From the NCBI GenBank assembly GCA_002684175.1, contig NYUU01000092.1:6082-16514 (forward strand): a stretch of DNA of 10,433 nucleotides, read 5' to 3'. The number at the start of each line of letters is the position of its first letter. Position 1 is the first letter of the stretch. Both the position numbers and the translations under genes were made by a program. Below are positions 1 to 6,378 of the stretch, one piece after another. Source of the DNA: Synechococcus sp. CPC35. Lineage in GTDB: Bacteria > Cyanobacteriota > Cyanobacteriia > PCC-6307 > Cyanobiaceae. The notes beneath the pieces are model-generated. The model was given only the letters and a program-made list of their open reading frames with translations, was not told the DNA's origin and did not search any database.

Positions 1-378
1 GAACTTGAGAAGGATCTGCTGTCCATGGTGCAGGCGCGATGTGCCCAACCACTGGTGGGAAAGCAGTCCACAGGCAGGATCAGTGGGGTGCAGAGTTACG
101 GCTTCTTTGTCGAAGTTGGTGAAAGTCGTGTTGAAGGATTGGTTCATGTGAGTTCCCTGAATGACGACTGGTATGAATACAGATCGCGTCAAAATCGGCT
201 TGTTGGACGTAAAAGTCGACGCGTCTACCAGCTGGGCGACAGTGTTCAGGTACGCGTGATCAAAGTGGACGTTCTGCGAAATCAGATTGATCTTGAAGCG
301 ATTGCCACTCCGATTGTTGAGCAGGAAAAAGAAGAGGGAACCTCAGAGCCTCTGCCGGTCACATTCACAGTGGACTGA
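1..378 (+). CDS. rnr: Ribonuclease R / RNase II family exoribonuclease, C-terminal part (5' end outside window)
   Basis: The frame is open from base 1 (reading ELEKDLLSMVQARC) to a TGA at 376-378, so only about the last 125 residues are present. The visible part is a classic S1 RNA-binding domain, with GRISGVQSYGFFVEV, then EGLVHVSSL, then LGDSVQVRVIKVD and a closing IDLEA strand. The spacing and the DDWYEY segment after the VHVSSL strand match the S1 domain that closes RNase R (VacB) proteins, which degrade RNA 3' to 5' processively in the cytoplasm. The catalytic RNB domain would lie upstream and is not visible. The ATG at 25 is an internal methionine, not the start. An acidic tail of about 20 residues follows the S1 fold. 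The stop is 2 bases before ubiX, implying co-transcription. Another S1-bearing protein cannot be fully excluded without the upstream sequence. Confidence 0.82.
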   Translation, partial: ELEKDLLSMVQARCAQPLVGKQSTGRISGVQSYGFFVEVGESRVEGLVHVSSLNDDWYEYRSRQNRLVGRKSRRVYQLGDSVQVRVIKVDVLRNQIDLEAIATPIVEQEKEEGTSEPLPVTFTVD

Positions 379-380
379 GC

Positions 381-989
381 ATGCACCCATTTGTGCTTGG
401 TGTATCGGGAGCATCAGCCCAGCCGCTCGCTGAAAGGGCTCTCCAACTGTTGCTTTGCAAGGGCCACAGCGTTCATCTCATCATCAGTCGAGGAGCATTC
501 AAGGTTTTTCAAGCCGAGCAGGGGATCACCATTCCCGTTGACCCTGTTCAACAGGAAAAATTCTGGAGAGAGCGGCTTGATGTTTCAGAGGGTCAGCTGA
601 TCTGTCATCGCTGGAATGATCAGAGTGCATCGATTGCCAGCGGCAGTTTTCAAACCAGGGCAATGCTCATACTGCCGTGCAGCATGGGCACAGTGGGAAA
701 AATTGCCAGCGGAGTGGCAACGGATCTCATCGAACGAAGTGCAGACGTTCATCTCAAAGAGCGTCGACCACTGGTGATCGCACCAAGAGAAATGCCCCTC
801 AACCTGATTCACCTTCGAAATCTCACAGCTCTGGCTGAAGCCGGTGCAACGATCGCGCCACCGATGCCTGCCTGGTATTCCCAACCGGAATCACTTGCAG
901 ACATGATTGATTTCATTGTTGTGCGGTTGTTTGATTCACTCCAGGAAGATCTGACTCCGATGAATCGCTGGAATGGCCCTCTGAAATGA
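381..989 (+). CDS. ubiX: Flavin prenyltransferase UbiX
   Basis: A 202-residue protein of normal length for UbiX. Family knowledge: UbiX joins a dimethylallyl group to reduced FMN to make prenylated FMN, the cofactor of UbiD-type decarboxylases, which in cyanobacteria probably serve plastoquinone synthesis. Seen in the sequence: the N-terminal FMN-binding GVSGAS loop (residues 7-12), the central LPCSMGTVGKIASG segment (98-111), the KERRPLVIAPREMPLNLIHL stretch (126-145) with the conserved Arg-Glu pair at 136-137, and the late PPMPAWYSQPES segment (160-171) with Tyr166. All landmarks are in family order, so the enzyme looks intact. The ATG at 381 places the glycine loop 6 residues from the start, as expected. 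The start is 2 bases after the RNase stop, and the end overlaps the next gene by ATGA. No strong Shine-Dalgarno is visible, so translational coupling is likely. Confidence 0.93.
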   Translation: MHPFVLGVSGASAQPLAERALQLLLCKGHSVHLIISRGAFKVFQAEQGITIPVDPVQQEKFWRERLDVSEGQLICHRWNDQSASIASGSFQTRAMLILPCSMGTVGKIASGVATDLIERSADVHLKERRPLVIAPREMPLNLIHLRNLTALAEAGATIAPPMPAWYSQPESLADMIDFIVVRLFDSLQEDLTPMNRWNGPLK

Positions 990-1504
990 GCCTTTTGCTG
1001 CGGATTCTTCTGATTCCATGCCTGGCTCCACTGATGGCGGTTCTTTTGCTTTCGATGATGCATCGCGGCAATTCAACCCGACTGCGGGTTCTTGCCTGGG
1101 AGTCTCCACCGCTTCCCATCGGAGCCTGGACAGCATTAGGAGCTGGGGGAGGTGCTGTTATCGGCGGCGGAATAGCCCTTTTGCTGAGACCATCACGGCT
1201 CCAGCTGAGACGCACCCTCCATCAGCAGTCCTGGGCAGAAGGCTCGGACGATTCAGATCATCAAAAACAGCAGCCCGTCAGAGGTCCCTCTCCAGGGCCG
1301 GAAAGAGATCTGCGCGATCCGGCTCCCACGGTTGCCGTCCCGTTTCGGGTGATTCAACGCCCTGCAAGGAACGCGGCGGACAAAAGCCGGAAACCTGAGG
1401 CAGGAAAAGCCCCTGTGGCAGAAACAGCCCCTATGGCAGCAACAGCCATGGAGTCTGCTCAGAACAACGGTGATTGGGGAGATGATCCTGCCCGGAACTG
1501 GTGA
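986..1504 (+). CDS. Small membrane protein with two predicted helices, unknown function
   Basis: I do not recognise this 172-residue protein. Residues about 4-25 form a hydrophobic helix rich in Leu, and 45-68 a second one rich in Gly and Ala (GAGGGAVIGGGIALLL). A basic RPSRLQLRR stretch follows, suggesting a hairpin with the C-terminus in the cytoplasm. Residues 80-172 are polar, low in complexity and probably disordered, ending in an acidic and Trp-containing DWGDDPARNW tail. The two-helix plus soluble tail layout recalls LapA-like (DUF1049) proteins, but no diagnostic motif supports that name. The start ATG lies inside the ubiX stop (ATGA) and its own stop overlaps the next start (GTGA), so it sits in the middle of a co-translated chain. 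Being in the same unit as a DUF2996-like protein hints at a shared membrane role (inference only). Confidence 0.75.
   Translation: MSLLLRILLIPCLAPLMAVLLLSMMHRGNSTRLRVLAWESPPLPIGAWTALGAGGGAVIGGGIALLLRPSRLQLRRTLHQQSWAEGSDDSDHQKQQPVRGPSPGPERDLRDPAPTVAVPFRVIQRPARNAADKSRKPEAGKAPVAETAPMAATAMESAQNNGDWGDDPARNW
1409..1444 (+). repeat. Two tandem 18-base copies inside the membrane protein tail
   Basis: Bases 1409-1426 and 1427-1444 are adjacent 18-base units that differ at two positions. They encode APVAET and APMAAT in the disordered tail. The length is a multiple of three, so the reading frame is kept. It looks like a recent small duplication by replication slippage. Confidence 0.7.
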
Positions 1505-2418
1505 CAGGCATCGGCGCTGCTTACAGTTCCCGGAGTGATTTTGATTCGGTGAGCGAGACACCAGCTCCAAAGAACATCGATCCCGACCTTGCTTCTGAGG
1601 CAACAGATCCGATTTCTTCCCCCGTTGAACCTGAAGCCAGCACTCCCAGAACAGGAGAGGAGACAGCGAAAGCATCAACAGTGGTCAAAGAGCCTGCTGC
1701 AACGGCTGATTCACAATCTCAGGAAATGGATTCCAAAACAGCAGCAGGGGATCGCGAAACAGCAGGGGCGAAGGAGAGCAAACCTGAAGGGAAGAACCCA
1801 GAACCTGCTGAGGAAAAAGCCGAATCCTTAAAAAAGGAGGCCAAACCCGCAGAGAAAGTCTCTAAATCTGAAGAAAGGGACCCTAAACCTGCAGAGGATG
1901 CAGCCAAATCGGTTGAGAAGGAGACCAAACCTGCAGAGAAAGCCGTCAAATCAACAGACGCCAGTGCCCAACCCGCTGACAAAGTCTCCAAATCTGCAGA
2001 GAAAGACCCAAAACCTGCAGAGAAAGCCGCTAAACCCGCACCAAAGCCAAAACCACAGAAGCCTGAAGACAAGCCCTTTCCTGAATTCATTGACACATTG
2101 TTCCTGCCAGCTGTGGTCGAGCAGTTGAAGAGCAATGACATCACGGCTGAACGGCTTGAACGGGTTGATGGTGACCGTCCCGTCGTCGGTGGAAGCTGCC
2201 CCATGGTGATCGGAGAACTTCCCGGAGGCAGACGCTTCTGGCTGTGTTTTGCCAAAGAAGACATCAACAGCCAGAAAGTGATTGCCTTGGCAGATCCGGG
2301 TAGTGAGCCCACGTTGCTGGAAAGCTTTTTGATCGACGAGAAGCGCACGTCTCTGGCACTGCTTGTTTCACGGCTCCTTCAGAGACTCAATGGCCAGAAA
2401 TGGCTTGGGGGTAACTAA
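1501..2418 (+). CDS. DUF2996-like cyanobacterial protein with a repetitive Lys/Pro/Ala/Glu extension
   Basis: A 305-residue protein. The C-terminal part (about 190-305) starts at KPFPEFIDTLFLPA and ends with LLQRLNGQKWLGGN. It contains a GRRFWLCF strand and an LLESFLIDEKRT segment. From memory this matches the cyanobacterial family of unknown function DUF2996, whose members are usually not much longer than this domain. Residues 1-100 are low complexity, and 101-184 are six consecutive 14-residue repeats of the form KPAEKxxKSxEKDP. The extension is strongly charged and probably disordered. There is no signal peptide or membrane helix. The start is a GTG at 1501 overlapping the previous stop by 4 bases. 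An ATG start is absent until the extension is well under way, and a purine-rich GGGGAG (1476-1481) lies too far away to be a normal binding site, so coupling is likely. The biochemical role is unknown. Confidence 0.72.
   Translation: MTGIGAAYSSRSDFDSVSETPAPKNIDPDLASEATDPISSPVEPEASTPRTGEETAKASTVVKEPAATADSQSQEMDSKTAAGDRETAGAKESKPEGKNPEPAEEKAESLKKEAKPAEKVSKSEERDPKPAEDAAKSVEKETKPAEKAVKSTDASAQPADKVSKSAEKDPKPAEKAAKPAPKPKPQKPEDKPFPEFIDTLFLPAVVEQLKSNDITAERLERVDGDRPVVGGSCPMVIGELPGGRRFWLCFAKEDINSQKVIALADPGSEPTLLESFLIDEKRTSLALLVSRLLQRLNGQKWLGGN
1801..2052 (+). repeat. Six in-frame 42-base (14-residue) tandem repeats
   Basis: Translated units begin at residues 101, 115, 129, 143, 157 and 171 of the DUF2996-like protein, each exactly 14 residues: EPAEEKAESLKKEA, KPAEKVSKSEERDP, KPAEDAAKSVEKET, KPAEKAVKSTDASA, QPADKVSKSAEKDP, KPAEKAAKPAPKPK. 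Units 2 and 5 are the closest pair. The length is constant with no indel, while the DNA copies have diverged. The short core aaacctgcagagaaagcc or close variants recurs in several units. Confidence 0.85.
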
Positions 2419-2484
2419 CGAGAAAGATCATCCCTACTGAAGCCTGGGCCGATCTACATTGGATGTATCTCGACTTCCGAGTAG

Positions 2485-3564
2485 ATGGTCCCACCCTCCA
2501 AAGCGTCTGGTCAGAAATCCGACAGCTCTGTTGCCGTCAAGGACCCCGTTAAGGACACGATCCTGACGCCTCGCTTCTACACCACGGATTTCGAGGCGAT
2601 GGCAGATATGGATCTGCGTCCGAACGAAGCGGAACTCGAAGCGATCTGTGAAGAATTTCGAAAGGATTACAACCGACACCATTTTGTTCGTAACGACGAG
2701 TTTGATGGTGCTGCTGACAAGCTTGATCCTGATACCAGAAAAGTTTTTATCGAATTCCTTGAACAGAGTTGCACTTCTGAATTCTCAGGTTTTCTTCTTT
2801 ACAAAGAACTCAGCCGCAGGATCAAAAAGAAAAACCCATTACTGGCCGAATGTTTCGGCCATATGGCACGTGACGAGGCACGTCATGCAGGCTTCCTGAA
2901 CAAATCAATGAGTGATTTTGGGATGCAGTTGGATCTAGGATTTTTGACTGCGAACAAAAGCTATACATTTTTTAAGCCAAAATTCATTTTTTACGCCACC
3001 TATCTTTCAGAAAAAATTGGATATTGGCGCTACATAGCGATCTACAGACATCTTGAGAAAAATCCAGATAGTAGAATTTTCCCAATTTTTAATTTCTTTG
3101 AAAATTGGTGCCAGGATGAAAACAGGCATGGAGATTTCTTTGACGCACTCATGAAATCTCAACCCGACACCGTACGGGGTCCAATCGCTAAACTTTGGTG
3201 TCGTTTCTTCTTGTTAGCAGTATTTTCAACCATGTATGTCCGTGACGTTGCCAGAAAAGAGTTTTACGACTCACTTGGCCTGGACGCTAGGACGTACGAC
3301 AAAATGGTGATCGAAAAAACCAACGAGACGTCCGCCAGGGTTTTCCCTGTAGTTCTGGATGTCTACAACACTAAATTCTGGTCACGACTTGAGCGGATTG
3401 TTGTAACCAATGCTGCTCTTGACGCAGCTGATGGTTCAACTTCATCAGCAGCTTTGAAGTTTCTCAGGAAATTACCGCTTTGGTCTGCCAATGCAGTTGT
3501 AATGGCAAGACTTTTTCTCATGCCGGTAATCAACAGCGACAAGTTTCAGCCCGCTGTGCGCTGA
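2485..3564 (+). CDS. acsF: Mg-protoporphyrin IX monomethyl ester (oxidative) cyclase, AcsF
   Basis: A 359-residue protein of the usual cyanobacterial length. It is the di-iron, oxygen-dependent enzyme that forms the fifth ring of chlorophyll, converting Mg-protoporphyrin IX monomethyl ester to protochlorophyllide at the membrane surface. Seen in the sequence: a variable N-terminus followed by the conserved [17 protein letters not shown] (residues 23-39), a [14 protein letters not shown] helix with candidate ligand Glu99, a first ExxH in [10 protein letters not shown] (Glu131, His134), a second ExxH in [11 protein letters not shown] (Glu212, His215), and a hydrophobic [21 protein letters not shown] segment (240-260). 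The ATG at 2485 fits the family N-terminus. A 66-base gap separates it from the DUF2996-like gene, with no clear Shine-Dalgarno or sigma-70 box that I can defend. Odd: codons 151-215 are far more AT-rich at third positions than the start of the gene. Confidence 0.96.
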   Translation: MVPPSKASGQKSDSSVAVKDPVKDTILTPRFYTTDFEAMADMDLRPNEAELEAICEEFRKDYNRHHFVRNDEFDGAADKLDPDTRKVFIEFLEQSCTSEFSGFLLYKELSRRIKKKNPLLAECFGHMARDEARHAGFLNKSMSDFGMQLDLGFLTANKSYTFFKPKFIFYATYLSEKIGYWRYIAIYRHLEKNPDSRIFPIFNFFENWCQDENRHGDFFDALMKSQPDTVRGPIAKLWCRFFLLAVFSTMYVRDVARKEFYDSLGLDARTYDKMVIEKTNETSARVFPVVLDVYNTKFWSRLERIVVTNAALDAADGSTSSAALKFLRKLPLWSANAVVMARLFLMPVINSDKFQPAVR

Positions 3565-3578
3565 GGGTTTAGACCCTT
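3563..3578 (+). terminator. Weak hairpin over the acsF stop codon
   Basis: AGGGT at 3564-3568 can pair with ACCCT at 3573-3577 around a TTAG loop, with a possible G-T pair outside, followed by only TTTC. The stem is short and the T run poor, so it is at best a partial terminator or attenuator between acsF and tldD. It could be chance. Confidence 0.25.
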
Positions 3579-3595
3579 TCTCAACAAACCATCCC

Positions 3596-5005
3596 TTGAA
3601 AGACAGATTTTCAGACCAATGGAGGGATCTCCTCGAATCCCTCATCCTGCGTGGAACATGTGCCGGAGCAGATCTGGTTGAAGTGTTTCTTGAACGCACT
3701 GATCACATCGGTCTTCTTGCTGAGCAGGACACAATCACCAGCGTTAGTCCCTCCTTTTCAAAAGGAGCTGGATTACGGGTTTTCCGTGATGGACGCGATG
3801 GATTTGTCAGCACCAATGACCTAAGTGATTCAGGCTTGCTGAGAGCTCTTGACCAAGCTCTCGCCATGCTTGGTCTTGAGAGTCAGGCACTGGCTGAAAA
3901 ACAACGTTTTCAGGGTCTTGGATTGCTGAAGGATCATGGATTGCAGAAGGACAACTGGCTCAGCCGCTGTCCTGAGCTTGATTTTGTAAGCCAGAGATTG
4001 CTGGAAGGGACAGAAGATCTGAACCGGTTAGGTCGCCATCTTCAGGTCAGACGCGGCAGTTATTCACGTGACTGGCAGGAAGTGCTCGTTGCGGCTTCAG
4101 ATGGAACCTTTGCACGTGATGTCAGGCTCCACCAATCAACCGGCTTGTCCGTGCTTGCAGCGGATGGAGAGCACAGGTCCAGTGTGGGGCGGCGTTACGG
4201 CAGCACAGACCAACCTGATGATCTCGCCCGGTGGAATACCGAAGCCAGTGCAGCTGAGGTTTGCGAAAGCGCCGGAACAATGATGCGAGCGAAATATGTG
4301 GATGCTGGTCAGATGCCTGCGGTCTTAGCCAACCGTTTCGGTGGCGTGATCTTTCACGAAGCCTGTGGGCATCTTCTTGAAACCACTCAGATCGAACGAG
4401 GAACAACTCCATTTGCTGATCAAGTGGGATCTCTGATCGCGCATCCCGCGGTGACCGCCATTGATGAAGGCTTCAGCGGGGGGGCCTTCGGATCACTCTC
4501 GATGGATGACGAGGGAATGGAACCCGAAAGAACGATCCTGATCAAGGATGGAATCCTGCAGCGGTTTCTCAGTGATCGAGCAGGAGAACTCAGAACCGGG
4601 CACAAGCGAACGGGAAGTGGACGCCGTCAGAGCCATGCTTATGCAGCGGCAAGCAGGATGCGGAACACGTTTATCGATGCAGGTCCCCACAAGCCGGAAG
4701 AACTGATTGCATCGGTGGATCACGGTCTGTACTGCAAGTCCATGGGGGGTGGAAGTGTTGGTCCGACCGGTCAGTTCAATTTTTCTGTGGAAGAGGGTTA
4801 CCTGATCAAGGATGGCCAGCTCGGTCAGCCGGTGAAAGGAGCGACTCTGATCGGGGATGCCAAGGAGGTGATGCCGAGAATCTCAATGTGTGCCGACGAT
4901 CTGGAGCTTGCGGCCGGATTCTGTGGATCAGTCAGCGGCAGCATCTTCGTCACGGTGGGGCAACCGCACATCAAAGTCGACTCAATCACCGTGGGAGGCC
5001 GTTGA
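3596..5005 (+). CDS. tldD: TldD family zinc metalloprotease subunit
   Basis: A 469-residue protein, normal for TldD. In characterised bacteria, TldD and TldE form a heterodimeric zinc protease that degrades small unfolded peptides and trims some peptide precursors. TldD holds the metal. Seen here: the N-terminal strand region EQDTITSVSPSFSKGAGLRVF, the HExxxH zinc motif in VIFHEACGHLLE (His254, Glu255, His259), a Gly-rich MGGGSVGPTGQFNF segment (383-396), and the C-terminal GFCGSVSGSIFVTVGQP with Cys443 in the position of the third metal ligand. All catalytic landmarks are present. The start is taken as the TTG at 3596. The nearby ATG at 3617 is out of frame, and the family N-terminus (FSDQWRD) begins a few residues after the TTG. 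No good Shine-Dalgarno precedes it. It is followed by tldE after 2 bases. Confidence 0.93.
   Translation: MKDRFSDQWRDLLESLILRGTCAGADLVEVFLERTDHIGLLAEQDTITSVSPSFSKGAGLRVFRDGRDGFVSTNDLSDSGLLRALDQALAMLGLESQALAEKQRFQGLGLLKDHGLQKDNWLSRCPELDFVSQRLLEGTEDLNRLGRHLQVRRGSYSRDWQEVLVAASDGTFARDVRLHQSTGLSVLAADGEHRSSVGRRYGSTDQPDDLARWNTEASAAEVCESAGTMMRAKYVDAGQMPAVLANRFGGVIFHEACGHLLETTQIERGTTPFADQVGSLIAHPAVTAIDEGFSGGAFGSLSMDDEGMEPERTILIKDGILQRFLSDRAGELRTGHKRTGSGRRQSHAYAAASRMRNTFIDAGPHKPEELIASVDHGLYCKSMGGGSVGPTGQFNFSVEEGYLIKDGQLGQPVKGATLIGDAKEVMPRISMCADDLELAAGFCGSVSGSIFVTVGQPHIKVDSITVGGR
4993..4998 (+). promoter_or_regulatory. Ribosome binding site that fixes the tldE start
   Basis: GGGAGG lies 9 bases before the ATG at 5008, inside the last codons of tldD. 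It is the clearest Shine-Dalgarno in the window and supports starting TldE at 5008, not at an upstream in-frame start at 4888 inside tldD. Confidence 0.6.
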
Positions 5006-5007
5006 CC

Positions 5008-6375
5008 ATGGCTGACGCTAAGGGCCTCAATGCGACTGTTCTGCGGGATCGACTTCAACACCTTGCAAAACGGGAAGGCGTTCAACAGTGGGATCTCGGA
5101 GCGGCGTGCAGTGATGACTGTTCCGTTCAGGTGGATCGCGGCGAAGCCAAGCAACTGAAGGCAGCGCAACGCAGTTCGATCACCGTGAGGGTCTGGAACA
5201 GCGATGGGCTGGTTGGAATCACCAGCACGACGGATCTTTCCGAAGGGGGTCTGGAACAGGCCCTGATGGGTGCCCATGCAGCAAGTCGCTATGGAAACCC
5301 TGACGATGTTCCTCATTTTTCGCCGATGGCGACGGCTCCACTTCCGTCGATCGATCGCCCCCTGAAGCCAAGACAGGGGATTCTGCCTCTGCTTGACACC
5401 CTTCGGGATGCCGAAGCCGATCTGCTTGGAAGACATGACGCAATTCAGACAGTTCCCTACAACGGCTTGGCGGAATCGCTGAGCCAGAGCCTGTATCTCA
5501 ACAGCGATGGAGCTCTGCGGGAAATGGAGAGAACCCAGGCCAGTCTTTATCTTTGTGCGCGAGCTGAGGAAACAGGCCGAAAACCCAGAACAGGTGGTGC
5601 CGTTCGTGTTGCACTCGGAAGCAGTGATCTTGATGTTGAAGGATGTGTCAATGAAGCGACGGATCGCACCATCAGCCATCTGAATTACAGACCGATCGAT
5701 ACTGGTAGCTATCGGGTTTGCTTCACACCGGAAGCTTTTCTCTCACTGCTTGGTGCCTTCAGCAGCATGTTCAATGCCAGGGCTGTAATTGATGGGTTGA
5801 GCCTCAGTCAGCGGGATTCGATTGGAACCAAGCTGGCAGTGCCATTTCTGAGTCTTCACGATGACGGGCTTCATTCCGGACATATCAGCGCTGCTCCTTT
5901 TGATGGGGAGGGAACACCAACACAGAACCTCTGTCTGATCCATGGCGGGGAACTGCAGAATTTTTTGCATTCCGAAGCCACGGCTAGGGCATTTAGCGTC
6001 AAACCAACCGGACATGCAGGTCTAGGGGCCAAAGTTTCCGTTGGGCCGGATTGGTTTGTTATCAGTTCAACAGAAGGGAGAGAAAGCGGAGCAAGCCTGG
6101 ATCACAGGACTGAAGATGATCCGTTTGTTTTAATCGAGGACCTTTCAGCACTCCATGCTGGAGTGAAAGCAACGCAGGGCTCTTTCTCATTGCCTTTCGA
6201 TGGATGGCTCATCAGAGGAAGGGAGCGTGTGTCGGTGGAAGCTGCCACCGTCGCTGGTGATATCCAAACGGTGCTCAATACAATCCTTCACCTGGAACCT
6301 GAGCAACATTTAACCCATCGAGGCGTCTGTCCTCATGTCTGGGTCGATCATCTTTCGATCACCGGCGAAGCGTAA
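5008..6375 (+). CDS. pmbA: TldE/PmbA family protein, non-metal partner of TldD
   Basis: A 455-residue protein from the ATG at 5008, usual for TldE (PmbA). It shares the overall TldD fold but has no HExxxH motif, as expected for the subunit that shapes the cleft and lacks the metal. Visible family features are the N-terminal ACSDDCSVQVDRGEAKQLK and SITVRVWNSDGLVGITSTTDLS strands, a central SSMFNARAVIDGLS segment with the SIGTKLAVPFLSLHDDG region after it, the HGGELQNFLHSEATARAF segment, and a C-terminal FDGWLIRGRERVSVEAATVAGD. The frame extends upstream to 4888, but that would lie wholly inside tldD, and a good Shine-Dalgarno precedes 5008. It is two bases after tldD and three bases before the dioxygenase gene. 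The pair most likely works as general peptide-turnover machinery. A link to a specific peptide is not shown by the sequence. Confidence 0.92.
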   Translation: MADAKGLNATVLRDRLQHLAKREGVQQWDLGAACSDDCSVQVDRGEAKQLKAAQRSSITVRVWNSDGLVGITSTTDLSEGGLEQALMGAHAASRYGNPDDVPHFSPMATAPLPSIDRPLKPRQGILPLLDTLRDAEADLLGRHDAIQTVPYNGLAESLSQSLYLNSDGALREMERTQASLYLCARAEETGRKPRTGGAVRVALGSSDLDVEGCVNEATDRTISHLNYRPIDTGSYRVCFTPEAFLSLLGAFSSMFNARAVIDGLSLSQRDSIGTKLAVPFLSLHDDGLHSGHISAAPFDGEGTPTQNLCLIHGGELQNFLHSEATARAFSVKPTGHAGLGAKVSVGPDWFVISSTEGRESGASLDHRTEDDPFVLIEDLSALHAGVKATQGSFSLPFDGWLIRGRERVSVEAATVAGDIQTVLNTILHLEPEQHLTHRGVCPHVWVDHLSITGEA

Positions 6376-6378
6376 CGA

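Noticed and set aside
1018-1398. Alternative + frame of 126 codons inside the membrane protein gene
   Set aside because: It overlaps the frame that has both neat 4-base overlaps with its neighbours and a clear two-helix membrane pattern. The alternative is Arg/Ser-rich with no features.
1719-2348. Long - strand open frame (209 codons) opposite the DUF2996-like gene
   Set aside because: It is a mirror of the 42-base repeat array: its Ser/Ala/Gly/Phe repeats follow directly from the Lys/Pro/Ala/Glu codons on the other strand. There is no independent domain or context.
4888-5007. Upstream extension of tldE from an in-frame alternative start
   Set aside because: It would lie entirely inside the conserved C-terminus of tldD, the peptide does not match the TldE family, and a good Shine-Dalgarno precedes the ATG at 5008.
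4825-5679. Long - strand open frame (284 codons) across the tldD/tldE junction
   Set aside because: It lies wholly opposite two well-supported family genes and its translation shows no recognisable motif or hydrophobic pattern.
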